Assembly (NCBI GenBank): GCA_965204155.1
Contig: OZ241971.1
Location: 3,720,001-3,784,000, forward strand
Direction of reading: 5' to 3'
Source of the DNA: UBA6522 sp965204155
GTDB lineage: Bacteria; Pseudomonadota; Gammaproteobacteria; Steroidobacterales; Rariloculaceae
DNA: 64,000 nucleotides
The translations under genes were made by a program, and so were the position numbers. The notes beneath the pieces are model-generated. The model saw only the letters and a program-made list of their open reading frames with translations. It did not search any database and had not been told where the DNA came from. Of the stretch, positions 7,784 through 16,632 are shown one piece after another; position 1 is the stretch's first letter, and each line of letters opens with the position of its first letter.

Positions 7784-8761
7784 ATGAAATTATCCATAGT
7801 AATTCTTGCCGTAGGCATCGTGATGTGGCACGGCGTCGGGTGGAAAGCGCGCGCGCAGGATGTAGTCCCGAAAGAGCAATATGACGAACTGATGCGCGAG
7901 GTCTCCAATCGCGGCCGGTGGGGCGCGGACGATCAACTCGGGACCGTAAATCTGATCACGCCTTCCAAACGAATTGCCGCCGCCGGACTCGTCGTGGATG
8001 GCGTGACTGTTTCACTGGCACACGAAACACTGACCGACGTGACGCCAGACAATCCGATGCCTTATTCCCACGCGCTATATCAAATCGAGGCAGCGCCGGA
8101 GTGGTTTTTCGATCACATCGGGGTTGAGTATCACGGGTTTGTACATTCGCACCTGGATGCGCTCTGCCACCGCTTCTATGACGGCGAGACCTACAACGGT
8201 TTCGCGATCGATACCGTCAGCGAAGATGGGTGCAGTCTGGTGGGTATCACGGCGATGGAACACGGAGTCTTTACGCGCGCGGTGCTCGTCGACCTGGCTC
8301 GTCACAGGGGCGTGCCGTGGCTTGAGCCGGGCACTGCCGTTTACAGCGAGGAACTGGATGCCTGGGAGCGGCAGTTCGAAACGTCCATCGAACCTGGCGA
8401 CGTGGTGCTGTTCAGAACAGGGCGCTGGGCGCGCCGCGAAGCGCTGGGCGCATGGGATGTCGCAGAAGCGGCGGCCGGACTGCACTATACGACTGCGGCC
8501 TGGCTCCGTGAACGCGATGTCGCAGTGGTCGGCAGCGATGCGGTCGTCGATGCGGCCCCATCCAACGTGGAAAACAACCGGTGGCCGCTGCACACGTTGC
8601 TGCTTGTCGCAATGGGTACGCCGATTCTCGACAGCCTGGATCTGGAGGCCGTCGCCGAATACTCTGCCGAAGCAGGACGATGGGAGTTTGCCATCGCGGC
8701 CGCGCCCTTGCGTGTTCCGGGCGGCACCGGTTCCCCGCTTAATCCAATCGCGGTTTTCTGA
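7784..8761 (+). CDS. Exported cyclase-family metal hydrolase (paralogue 1)
   Basis: This 325-residue protein belongs to the cyclase family (PF04199), which includes kynurenine formamidase and related metal-dependent amidohydrolases. A signal peptide covers residues 1-25 and ends in KARAQ. The metal motif appears as HSHLDALCH, giving His121, His123, Asp125 and His129, followed by the subgroup segment DGETYNGF. The substrate is unknown. The ATG at 7784 begins the signal peptide, although the frame is open far upstream antisense to rnt. A second family member starts 8 bases after its stop, so the two form an operon. Confidence 0.85.
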   Translation: MKLSIVILAVGIVMWHGVGWKARAQDVVPKEQYDELMREVSNRGRWGADDQLGTVNLITPSKRIAAAGLVVDGVTVSLAHETLTDVTPDNPMPYSHALYQIEAAPEWFFDHIGVEYHGFVHSHLDALCHRFYDGETYNGFAIDTVSEDGCSLVGITAMEHGVFTRAVLVDLARHRGVPWLEPGTAVYSEELDAWERQFETSIEPGDVVLFRTGRWARREALGAWDVAEAAAGLHYTTAAWLRERDVAVVGSDAVVDAAPSNVENNRWPLHTLLLVAMGTPILDSLDLEAVAEYSAEAGRWEFAIAAAPLRVPGGTGSPLNPIAVF

Positions 8762-8768
8762 GGTCCCC

Positions 8769-9743
8769 ATGATCGGTCAATACAACTTGTCCCGGATCGA
8801 GCGCCTAGCAGTAATTCCGGTCCTTTGCGCAGCATTGGGATCCCTGGGCTCCATTCCCGTCAGCGCACAGGAGACCCTGCTCCCGTCTCCCTACGGCCCC
8901 GACGATACGCTCGGCGCGGTGAACAACCTATCAGCCGAAATTGTGCGCGAAGCGGCGGGTCTGGTCCGTGACGGCAAGGTCTATTCGCTTGCCATACCCA
9001 CCGGGCCCGGCACACCGGCCTTCGGGACACGCAACTACCAGATACAGGTGAGCCGGATCTACACGGATGAAGGGGTTGTCAGGGGCTCCAACAGGGCCAA
9101 CGGCAATGACGATCTGCTCATCTCATGGCTCGGGATCGGCACTCAGATCGACGGCTTCGCGCACGCGGGTGTCGACAGCCATCACTACAACAACGTGCCG
9201 ATCGAGGATGTCCTTCGACCGGACGGCGTCATCCGATACAGCATCCACGACGTCCCGCCCATCGTCACGCGCGGTGTCCTGCTGGATATCGCGGCAGACC
9301 TTGGTACGGACCTGGTTCCGGGCGGGACCGCGATCAATCGGCCGGAACTGGAAAGCGCCATGGCGCGGCAGGGAATCGAGATTCGCCGGGGCGATGTGGT
9401 ACTGCTGCACACGGGCTCCCTGCAGCTGATCGACAGCGATCCCGCGCGCTTCATGGAGTCCGTGGCCGGACTGGGCGTGGACGGAGCCGAATACCTTGCC
9501 GGTCTCGGGGTGGTCGCGGTGGGCATCGATACCTGGGCTCTCGACGTGATCCCGGGCGAGAATGCTGACGAGCGCCTGCCGGTGCACAGCGCGTTGCTGG
9601 TCAGGCACGGTGTCCATATTCTTGAAAATATCCGCACCGGAGAATTGGCCCGCGACGGCGCCCACGAGTTCCTCTTCGTGCTCGCCGCACCGCGGTTCGT
9701 CGGTGCGGTACAGAGCCCAGTTCACCCCGTAGCCATACGCTGA
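8769..9743 (+). CDS. Exported cyclase-family protein (paralogue 2)
   Basis: This 324-residue protein is a diverged tandem paralogue of the preceding gene. Both share the opening pattern of a signal peptide (here ending near VSAQE), the segment (D)DTLGAVNN, and the metal-site region. Here the motif reads LGIGTQIDGFAHAG: Gln126 replaces the first His, while Asp128 and His132 are kept, a pattern typical of the GTQxD subgroup. The GVLLDIA and RRGDVVLLHTG segments are also family features. A two-paralogue operon suggests related substrates or a heteromer. Start ATG 8769 lacks a strong ribosome-binding site, consistent with translational coupling. Confidence 0.83.
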   Translation: MIGQYNLSRIERLAVIPVLCAALGSLGSIPVSAQETLLPSPYGPDDTLGAVNNLSAEIVREAAGLVRDGKVYSLAIPTGPGTPAFGTRNYQIQVSRIYTDEGVVRGSNRANGNDDLLISWLGIGTQIDGFAHAGVDSHHYNNVPIEDVLRPDGVIRYSIHDVPPIVTRGVLLDIAADLGTDLVPGGTAINRPELESAMARQGIEIRRGDVVLLHTGSLQLIDSDPARFMESVAGLGVDGAEYLAGLGVVAVGIDTWALDVIPGENADERLPVHSALLVRHGVHILENIRTGELARDGAHEFLFVLAAPRFVGAVQSPVHPVAIR

Positions 9744-9803
9744 TAGCGCGGCACCGCGCCGTCCATCGGGGCGAACGCGGCATAACCGCGAAGAGTGGGT
9801 CGG

Positions 9804-10823
9804 TCAGTACGGTGCGTAGCACTCCACGGGAATGAACTCGTAGCCATCCGTGTAGAGCTTTTTCCAGACCATCTCCCAGGGTTCCGTCAGATAACCCGGG
9901 TCCGTGATGATCATCTCCATCTCAACCATGGGCCCCTGGGTCGGGTCGTCCAGGCGGCGATAGGTCTCGACCGTGGTCGCCTGGTCGCTCAGCCGGTGAC
10001 CGGGTGTGCCGGTGGGGTTCGCCGGAAGGTGGGTCGACTCGATGATCAGGGTGTCGCCCTCGTAGCGTGCCACGGACTGGCCAAGACGGCGAAACTCGTC
10101 CGTGATTTCCCTGTCTTCGAAGTAGATCGTGCGCACGCCCCCATACTCCTCGTACGAAATCACGACATGGTCGTCATGCTGCTCGATACGCACGGGATGG
10201 GGCGTGAAACCGGCCTGACGAATGAGGCCCGGATCTTCGCAGGCGACTTGCGGATCGTTGATCGGGTCCCACTCGGCCTGCAGCGCCGCGCCGGCCTCGT
10301 TGAAGGGGGGCAGACGATGATTGCGGAATCCCGGGCCGTCGCGTCCCCGGGTCCAGGCGCCCGTCAGGTTCGGGCGTCCGTCGGCCAGATGCAAGGGGAT
10401 GGAGACGATCTCGTCCGCGGCAACCTCGGTTCGATCGGTGTTCATGGACGGGACCCGAAGGACTGCACCCGATTCGGGATCGAGGACCTCGACATGTTCC
10501 ATCGAAATCATCAGCTTGCCATCGCGGCCGGCGTTGCCGGTAATGCGCACAAGGTCACCCGGCTGGATCGTGTCGGCAGACCATCCGGCCCTGCGCAGGC
10601 CCGTCGCGGCACTGCCCTCCACCATCCACTCGGCCTGCTCTCCGTTCCCGTCCTCGACCGACATGAAGAGGATCACGTGCGGATTCCTGAATACGTACCG
10701 GTTGACGATGCCCTCGCGAACGATCTCGTCAGTCGTGAAGGAAGCGGCGAACGAATGGTGCGCGGTGGCCTGCCCTGCGGTGAAGATCAGGGCTACAGAG
10801 CATGCAGCGAGGATCAGTTTCAT
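9804..10823 (-). CDS. Exported DUF6152-family protein
   Basis: This 339-residue protein starts with a signal peptide (KLILAACSVALIFTAGQATA) immediately followed by HHSFAA, the hallmark of the DUF6152 family of periplasmic proteins of unknown function. The N-terminal half reads as a small OB-like domain (GIVNRYVFRNPHVILFMSV, then GDLVRITGNAGRDGK), and the C-terminal half contains repeated beta segments such as YEGDTLIIESTHL. ATG 10823 was chosen because it begins the signal peptide. It converges on the second cyclase gene with a 60-base gap. I do not know its function. Confidence 0.75.
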   Translation of the reverse strand: MKLILAACSVALIFTAGQATAHHSFAASFTTDEIVREGIVNRYVFRNPHVILFMSVEDGNGEQAEWMVEGSAATGLRRAGWSADTIQPGDLVRITGNAGRDGKLMISMEHVEVLDPESGAVLRVPSMNTDRTEVAADEIVSIPLHLADGRPNLTGAWTRGRDGPGFRNHRLPPFNEAGAALQAEWDPINDPQVACEDPGLIRQAGFTPHPVRIEQHDDHVVISYEEYGGVRTIYFEDREITDEFRRLGQSVARYEGDTLIIESTHLPANPTGTPGHRLSDQATTVETYRRLDDPTQGPMVEMEMIITDPGYLTEPWEMVWKKLYTDGYEFIPVECYAPY

Positions 10824-10933
10824 GCGGTTTCCGAACAGAAGGATGCAACGACCGGCGATTTTATCACGCGAGCGAGGGGACGCTGACAGCCTTGAGACGC
10901 AAGTCACCCACGCTCGCCGGCGATTCCGCGAAA

Positions 10934-11569
10934 TCATGTCGTTACCTTTTCCTTGTACTCGCAAAGGTTCGCGATGACGCACCGGGGACACTCGGGTTTG
11001 CGTGCCTTGCATACATACCGGCCGTGCAGAATCAGCCAGTGATGGGCGTTCTTCCTGAATTCCCGGGGGGTGATGCGCACGAGCCTGTCCTCGACCGCGC
11101 GCACGTCCTTGCCGGGGGCGAGCCCGGTCCTGTTGGACAGGCGGAATATGTGGGTGTCCACGGCGATCGTCGGCTGTCCGAAGGCCGTGTTGAGGATCAC
11201 GTTGGCGGTTTTCCTGCCCACGCCGGGCAGGGCTTCCAGCGACTCGCGGTCCGCCGGCACTTTGCCGCCGTGTTCTTCCACCAGGATGGTGCAGGTGCGG
11301 TATATGTTCTTTGCCTTGGTATTGAACAGGCCGATGCTCTTGATGTGCTCCCGGAGCCTGGCTTCGCCCAGCGCCAGCATCGCCTCCGGCGTATTGGCGG
11401 CACTGAACAATCCGGCGGTGGCCTTGTTGACGCCCACATCGGTTGCCTGCGCCGAGAGGACCACCGCCACCAGCAACTCGAAAGGCGAGTTGTAGTTCAG
11501 TTCCGTGGTCGGTTCCGGGTTGGCGGCGGCCAGACGCTCGTAGATCTTGCGGCGCTTGGACGAGTTCAT
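10934..11569 (-). CDS. nth: Endonuclease III
   Basis: This base-excision glycosylase/AP lyase removes oxidised pyrimidines. The 211-residue protein carries the helix-hairpin-helix LPGVGRKTANVIL with the catalytic Lys, the VDTHIFRLSNR segment with the catalytic Asp, and the C-terminal [4Fe-4S] motif with Cys spacing 6-2-5 in CKARKPECPRCVIANLC. It lies 56 bases downstream of rsxE in the same direction, the same linkage as in E. coli, so it is likely the last gene of the rsx transcript. Confidence 0.96.
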   Translation of the reverse strand: MNSSKRRKIYERLAAANPEPTTELNYNSPFELLVAVVLSAQATDVGVNKATAGLFSAANTPEAMLALGEARLREHIKSIGLFNTKAKNIYRTCTILVEEHGGKVPADRESLEALPGVGRKTANVILNTAFGQPTIAVDTHIFRLSNRTGLAPGKDVRAVEDRLVRITPREFRKNAHHWLILHGRYVCKARKPECPRCVIANLCEYKEKVTT

Positions 11570-11625
11570 GGCGTGGGCTCTGCGATCACGGTATGCGAGC
11601 GGAGTTCACGGTGTGAGCGCGGACA

Positions 11626-12294
11626 TCACTGTCGAACCGCCGCTGCTTCGCTCCGGGCAGGATCAGCCTTTTTCCTGTCCGCCAGGTAGTTGCGCGCGGC
11701 AATCAGAACGGCCAGTCCGAAGAATGCGCCGGGCGGCAGAATTGCCGCCAGCATGCCGTCGTAGGGCAGGTCCAGGTAGACGCCCCGCGCTGCTTCGCCC
11801 AGCAAAAACTCCATGCCGGAAAACAGCGTGCCGGATCCGACGATTTCCCTCAGCCCGCCCAGCATGACCAGGGCCGCGGCAAACCCAAGGCCCGTCGCAA
11901 GGCCGGACAATGCGGCCCGGTCGATTCGATGGCGGCTGGCCACCGATTCGGCCTGCGCCAGGATGGCGCAGTTGGTGATGATCAGGGGGATGAACAGTCC
12001 GAGTACCCGGTACAGGTCGTGGAAGAACGCATTGGTCAACATGTCGATGGTGGTGACCAGGGAAGAGATGATGAGCACGAAAATCAGGATTCGAACGCTC
12101 GGCACCAGAGCCCCCCGGATCAGGGACACCACCGAATTGGTCGCGATCAGCACCAGGGTGGTGGCGATGCCCAGGGCAAGCCCGTTGACCAGTGTCGTGG
12201 TGATGGCCAGCAGCGGACAGAGCCCCAGCAACTGCACGAACGCGGCGTTGTTGCGCCAGAATCCGTCCGCGAAGAGGGTTCCCGCACCGTTCAT
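11626..12294 (-). CDS. rsxE: Rnf/Rsx electron transport complex subunit E
   Basis: RsxE/RnfE is one of two related six-helix membrane subunits (with RsxA) of the Rnf complex, which couples electron transfer between ferredoxin or NADH and an ion gradient, and in E. coli keeps SoxR reduced. The 222 residues open with FWRNNAAFVQLLGLCPLLA, the family signature with its conserved Cys, and end with a short charged tail. It overlaps rsxG by 4 bases (ATGA). Confidence 0.95.
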   Translation of the reverse strand: MNGAGTLFADGFWRNNAAFVQLLGLCPLLAITTTLVNGLALGIATTLVLIATNSVVSLIRGALVPSVRILIFVLIISSLVTTIDMLTNAFFHDLYRVLGLFIPLIITNCAILAQAESVASRHRIDRAALSGLATGLGFAAALVMLGGLREIVGSGTLFSGMEFLLGEAARGVYLDLPYDGMLAAILPPGAFFGLAVLIAARNYLADRKKADPARSEAAAVRQ

Positions 12295-12932
12295 GGAAGG
12301 GGCGCTCCCGCGGCGCGCTCGAACAGTTCGGTCTTGTGTTCATCGAAGTAGACGAGCGTATCCCGCACCGCCTGAACCACCGCCCGGGGCGTCACTGTTG
12401 CGCCGGTGAAGGCGTCGAACTGTCCGCCGTCCGCCGTCACGGCCCACTGCGGGAGCGGCGGTTCCGCTAGGCTGGTCCCGTCGAATCCGGTGATCCAGCC
12501 GGAAATCGAAATCTCGATCTGGTCACCCAGTCCGGGTGTTTCCCGGTGATCGGTCACGCGCACGCCCTGGATCACGCCCTCGGCATCGATGCCGACGAGG
12601 AGGTCGATGGCGCCGTTGTAGCCGCGTGGGGCAACCGAGGCAAAGATCGCCGCGGCGGGTTCGCCGCCGCGCGTGGCCGTGAACACCTGAACGGGATCCG
12701 TGGTGCCGAGCAGGTCGGGATCGATCACCTGAACCTGAGATCCGATCAGGTCGTTATCGTAGAGGGACGGGTCCAGCACTTCGTGTAGCGACTGCATCAC
12801 CCGCTCGGCAATGTTGCGCTCGATCCGCTCGGCGCTGATTTCATGGCTGGCAGAGATCAGCCCGGCCGCGCACACGGCGATCGCGGCAACCACCAGGACG
12901 GCGCGCAGGCCCTGTCTATCTCGGTCGGCCAT
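12291..12932 (-). CDS. rsxG: Rnf/Rsx electron transport complex subunit G
   Basis: RsxG is a single-helix anchored periplasmic flavoprotein of the Rnf complex. The 213 residues show an N-terminal membrane anchor (LRAVLVVAAIAVCAAGLIS) and the covalent FMN attachment motif in FTGATVTPRAVV near residue 185, where the second Thr carries FMN. The 17-base overlap with rsxD and the 4-base overlap with rsxE show tight coupling. Confidence 0.95.
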   Translation of the reverse strand: MADRDRQGLRAVLVVAAIAVCAAGLISASHEISAERIERNIAERVMQSLHEVLDPSLYDNDLIGSQVQVIDPDLLGTTDPVQVFTATRGGEPAAAIFASVAPRGYNGAIDLLVGIDAEGVIQGVRVTDHRETPGLGDQIEISISGWITGFDGTSLAEPPLPQWAVTADGGQFDAFTGATVTPRAVVQAVRDTLVYFDEHKTELFERAAGAPLP

Positions 12933-13953
12933 AAATCCTCGGTCTGGTGTAGCGGTCCAGCAGGGGAACCGTCGCGTTCATCAGCAGCACGGCGAAGGCG
13001 ACGCCGTCCGGATATCCGCCCCAGGTACGGATTGCGTAGACGAGTATGCCAATCCCCGCCCCGTAAATCAGCCGCCCCCGGTTGGTCGTCGCGGCGGAGA
13101 CGGGATCGGTGGCAATGAAGAAGGCGCCCAGCAGACTCGCGCCGCTGAACAGATGAAAGCTCGCCGAGGCGTAGCGGCTGGCGTCGAGTGCGTGGAACAC
13201 CGCCGCGAGCACAACGATGGCCGCCAGCATGGACACGGGAATGTGCCAGCGGATGATGCCCCGAAACAGCAGATAGAGGCCGCCGACGGCGATCAGGCTG
13301 TTGACCCATTCCCAGCCCCGGCCGCCCATGCCGCCGAACAGCGGGCCGGCCTGTACTTCCGCCAGCGTTTGCATGCTGGTCAGCCCTTCGCGCACCAGGT
13401 CCAGCGGAGTGGCCTGGGTGACTGCGTCGACAGCAAGCCCCTGGGGCAGCGAGCCGGTCAGGGCGAAGCGCAGGCTGTCCCCGGCGCCAACGGGCGGCAG
13501 CCCGAGTTCTGCGCCACGGGGGGGTAGCCAGTAGGTCATTTCCACCGGGAAGGAAATCAGCAACACCGCGTAACCCACCATTGCGGGATTGAACAGGTTC
13601 GATCCCAGCCCGCCGTACAGGTGCTTGGCGAGCACGATGGCCGACACGGCGCCGATCACCGGCACCCACCAGGGCGCCAGGGGCGGGATCGCGAAGGCCA
13701 GCAGCACGGCCGTGACCGTCGCCGTACCGTCGAGCAGCGCGGGTTTGACGGGCCGGCTTCGCACGCGAAGCATGAGGGCTTCCGCGCCCAGAGCCGCTGC
13801 AGTGGCGATCAGCGCATTGATGCAGATCCCCCATCCGAAGAACCACACGTGGGCGAGCGCCGCGGGCGCCAGCGCGTAGACCACATGGCGCATCATCTTC
13901 GGTACGCTGGTGGTGGGAAGGGCGTGGGGCGGCGGTTTCAGCTCAAATCGCAT
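12916..13953 (-). CDS. rsxD: Rnf/Rsx electron transport complex subunit D
   Basis: RsxD is a polytopic membrane flavoprotein of the Rnf complex. The 345-residue protein has multiple hydrophobic helices and the segment DAVTQATPLDLV at residues 179-190, corresponding to the covalent FMN site (canonically S/TGATPL). Here Gln replaces the usual Gly, but the flavin-bearing Thr is kept. It shares one base with the rsxC stop (TGATG). Confidence 0.95.
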   Translation of the reverse strand: MRFELKPPPHALPTTSVPKMMRHVVYALAPAALAHVWFFGWGICINALIATAAALGAEALMLRVRSRPVKPALLDGTATVTAVLLAFAIPPLAPWWVPVIGAVSAIVLAKHLYGGLGSNLFNPAMVGYAVLLISFPVEMTYWLPPRGAELGLPPVGAGDSLRFALTGSLPQGLAVDAVTQATPLDLVREGLTSMQTLAEVQAGPLFGGMGGRGWEWVNSLIAVGGLYLLFRGIIRWHIPVSMLAAIVVLAAVFHALDASRYASASFHLFSGASLLGAFFIATDPVSAATTNRGRLIYGAGIGILVYAIRTWGGYPDGVAFAVLLMNATVPLLDRYTRPRIYGRPR

Positions 13954-15470
13954 CAGTGGGCCGTATCGCTCTCGCCGCGCCGCCTGCTCGCCCGCGCCAC
14001 CGCCGCCTCGATCATTGCCCGGCTGTCCTCGCTGCCGATCGCGGCGATCAGATCGTCCTGCTGCCGGTGGATGTCCTCAGTCTGCGCCGCCAATCGCGCC
14101 AGCTTGCGCCGGTGACGCCGCGCGGCCAGGTCCGCCATCGCGGCGCGTTGCGAGACCAATGCCCAGGCCTGCTTTGCCTGCCGGAATCGTTCGGTCAGCG
14201 CGATCTGGCTGGGGCAGGCGATGTCGCAGCAACCGCACTCGATGCAGTCGTTCAGGCCCAGGGCGTCCAGTTGGTCGAAATCCCGCACGGAGGCTGCCCG
14301 CAGCAGTTGTTGTGGCAGCAGCCGGGGAGGGCAGACATCGGCGCAATCGCCGCAGCGGATACACGGCCACTCCCCGGTGGATTCCCGTATCTCGTCCGAA
14401 TGAGCCGCAACGATGCAGTTGCCTGCCTTGGTGACGGGCAAGTCGTCGCCGGGAAGCGCATAACCCATCATGTTTCCCCCCAGGATCAGGCGCGCCACCT
14501 CACCCCGGTAACCGCCGCAGAAGTCGATCAGGTCGCGAATGGGTGTGCCGATGGGCACTTCCACGTTGGCTGCACGGGCGACACCTTCGCCGGTGACTGT
14601 CACGATCCGGCTTGTCAGCGGTTCGCCGCGCCGCATGAATCGATCCAGCGCGAACGCCGTGCCCACGTTCTGGCAGATGCACCCGGCAGCAGGGGGATAG
14701 CTGCCGCTGGGCACCTCGCGCCCGGTCAGCAACTCGACCAACTGGCGTTCTCCGCCGGCGGGATAGACCGTGGGCACCCGGGCAAACTCGATCCGCGTAT
14801 CGCCCAGTTGGGCGGCGGCCTCGCGCACGGCCCGCAGCGCATCCGGCTTGTCCCGTTCGACCGCGAATACGGTTGACTCCGCGCCTGCCAGGTCCATCAT
14901 GGCCAGCGCACCGCGGACAACCTCCAGCGGATGCTCCCGCATCAGCATGTCGTCGCAACTGATGTAGGGCTCGCACTCGGCGCCGTTGAGAATCAGCACA
15001 TCGCAGCCGCCGTCGTTGCGCAGTTTCTCCGCGGTGGAAAAGACCGCACCGCCCAGACCCACGATTCCGGCGCTGCAGATGGCATCGATTCGCGCGTCCC
15101 GTTCTTTCGGCCAGACCTCGCGTGGCGCCTGCTCATCCCGGCCGTCGGTTTCAAGGTGCACGCACAGCGACGTCGTCAGGCCGTTGACCGTGGGTGCCGG
15201 TCCCTCCCGAATCGCGCTGACCGCGCCCGAAGCCGATGCATGGACGCCCGCCGAGCGGAGGCCTCCGGGCCGGCCGATCATTTCTCCCTTGCGTACACGC
15301 TGGCTGACTTCCACGACCGGCACCGCCGCCGGTCCCGCCTGCTGGTCCATCGGAATGATCAGGCGCTCGGGCAACAGTCCACGGGCGATGGGCGTGCCCG
15401 TGGACATCGCCTTCCTCGCCCTGATTCTGAAGCCGCCGGAAAGCTCCCGCTGAAGGCTCCGCTCAAGCAT
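13953..15470 (-). CDS. rsxC: Rnf/Rsx electron transport complex subunit C
   Basis: RsxC is the peripheral NADH- and FMN-binding subunit with two [4Fe-4S] clusters. Both cluster motifs are visible: CIRCGDCADVCPPR and CIECGCCDIACPSQ. An NADH-binding glycine-rich stretch occurs in GIVGLGGAVFSTAEKL, and ILNGAECEPYI is a conserved Rnf segment. At 505 residues it lacks the long Ala-rich repeat tail of the E. coli protein (over 700 residues); only a short charged helix follows the clusters. It overlaps rsxB by 8 bases. Confidence 0.95.
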   Translation of the reverse strand: MLERSLQRELSGGFRIRARKAMSTGTPIARGLLPERLIIPMDQQAGPAAVPVVEVSQRVRKGEMIGRPGGLRSAGVHASASGAVSAIREGPAPTVNGLTTSLCVHLETDGRDEQAPREVWPKERDARIDAICSAGIVGLGGAVFSTAEKLRNDGGCDVLILNGAECEPYISCDDMLMREHPLEVVRGALAMMDLAGAESTVFAVERDKPDALRAVREAAAQLGDTRIEFARVPTVYPAGGERQLVELLTGREVPSGSYPPAAGCICQNVGTAFALDRFMRRGEPLTSRIVTVTGEGVARAANVEVPIGTPIRDLIDFCGGYRGEVARLILGGNMMGYALPGDDLPVTKAGNCIVAAHSDEIRESTGEWPCIRCGDCADVCPPRLLPQQLLRAASVRDFDQLDALGLNDCIECGCCDIACPSQIALTERFRQAKQAWALVSQRAAMADLAARRHRRKLARLAAQTEDIHRQQDDLIAAIGSEDSRAMIEAAVARASRRRGESDTAH

Positions 15471-15981
15471 GACGCGGCGCCAGCGAAATGCAGTCTACGG
15501 GGCAGGGCGGCAGGCACAGTGCGCACCCGGTACAGTGATCGGTTATCACCGTGTGCATCATCTGGTGAACGCCCACGATGGCATCCACAGGACAGGCGAG
15601 CACGCAGAGATTGCACCCGATGCACAGGTCCTCGGCGATGACGGCGATGTCGTCCAGGCTGGCCGGAACTGCGGCGGCGCCCGCGACGGCCGCCGGACTT
15701 GCAAGGTGGGCGGCGTCGCGTCCCAGGAACCTGGCGAGCCGCCTTACGGTGTCCTCGCCACCGGGAGGGCAGAGGTTGAGCGGCGCCGACTCGGCAACGA
15801 TGGCGGCAGCATAGGGTCGGCAGCCGGGGTAGCCGCACTGTGCACACTGGATCCGGGGCAGTATTCGCTCGACTTCGTCAACGACGGAATCTTCCGACTG
15901 CGCCATGTAGCGGCTGCACAGCACCAGCCCGATGGCCAGTGCGATCGCGAGACTCGACAGGACAACGGTGCCGGTGACCAT
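15463..15981 (-). CDS. rsxB: Rnf/Rsx electron transport complex subunit B (ferredoxin)
   Basis: RsxB is the multi-cluster ferredoxin-like subunit that passes electrons within the Rnf complex. The 172-residue protein has an N-terminal membrane helix (VVLSSLAIALAIGLVLCSRY), a four-Cys cluster domain with CAQCGYPGCRPYA, and two ferredoxin motifs, CIGCNLCVLACP and CTGCALCLPPCP. ATG 15981 overlaps the rsxA stop (ATGA), which fixes the start, although the frame is open further upstream. Confidence 0.95.
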   Translation of the reverse strand: MVTGTVVLSSLAIALAIGLVLCSRYMAQSEDSVVDEVERILPRIQCAQCGYPGCRPYAAAIVAESAPLNLCPPGGEDTVRRLARFLGRDAAHLASPAAVAGAAAVPASLDDIAVIAEDLCIGCNLCVLACPVDAIVGVHQMMHTVITDHCTGCALCLPPCPVDCISLAPRHA

Positions 15982-16562
15982 CAAAGACGGCTGAAGCCAT
16001 TGAACCCGAAGAAAGCCAGCGACAGGATTCCGGCGGTGACCAGCGTGATCGCCGAGCCGCGGAACGGCGCCGGAACGTCTTCGCCTTCCAGGCGTTCGCG
16101 CAGGCTGCTCAGCAGCACCAGTACGATGCCGAAGCCCAGCGCCGCGCCCGCGCCGTAGAAGATCGCGGCCGCCAGGCTGCGGCTGGCATTGGAGTTCAAC
16201 AGCGCGACGCCGAGCACGGCGCAATTGCTGGCGATCAGCGGAATGTAGATGCCAAGAACCTTGTGAAGCAGGGGAAAGGCGCGGCTCAAAACCAGCTCGG
16301 TGAATTGCACCGCCGCGCCGATGACCACGATGAAAGACACCAGGCGAAGGTAGGTGACATCGAGCGGGATCAATACGAACCGCTCCACCAGGTAGCTGAA
16401 CGCGGAGGCCAGCGTCAGCACCAGGCCCGTGGCCAGCCCCATGCCCAGGGCGCCCTCCAGCTTGCGCGTGGCGCCGAGAAAGGGGCAGAGCCCGAGAAAC
16501 TGAACCAGTACGAAGTTGTTGACCAGGGCGGCCGAGAAAATGATTACCACCAACTCCGTCAT
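15981..16562 (-). CDS. rsxA: Rnf/Rsx electron transport complex subunit A
   Basis: RsxA is a six-helix membrane subunit, homologous to RsxE and inserted with opposite topology. The 193 residues contain NNFVLVQFLGLCPFLG with the conserved Cys that helps bind a cluster within the membrane, and NCAVLGVALLN. It is the first gene of the block rsxABCDGE-nth, whose genes mostly overlap. The gap to the metG stop is 70 bases on the same strand, so read-through from metG is possible. Confidence 0.95.
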   Translation of the reverse strand: MTELVVIIFSAALVNNFVLVQFLGLCPFLGATRKLEGALGMGLATGLVLTLASAFSYLVERFVLIPLDVTYLRLVSFIVVIGAAVQFTELVLSRAFPLLHKVLGIYIPLIASNCAVLGVALLNSNASRSLAAAIFYGAGAALGFGIVLVLLSSLRERLEGEDVPAPFRGSAITLVTAGILSLAFFGFNGFSRL

Positions 16563-16632
16563 GATGTTCGGATGACCTGTTCGTTGATCGGGGCGGTCGG
16601 AAACATGATAACCGCCGGCTCCGCCCCGTGGC

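Noticed and set aside
9776..9790. CGCGG-CATAA-CCGCG stem as a terminator between cyclase 2 and the DUF6152 gene
   Set aside because: The stem has only five base pairs and no T-tract, which is common by chance in GC-rich DNA.
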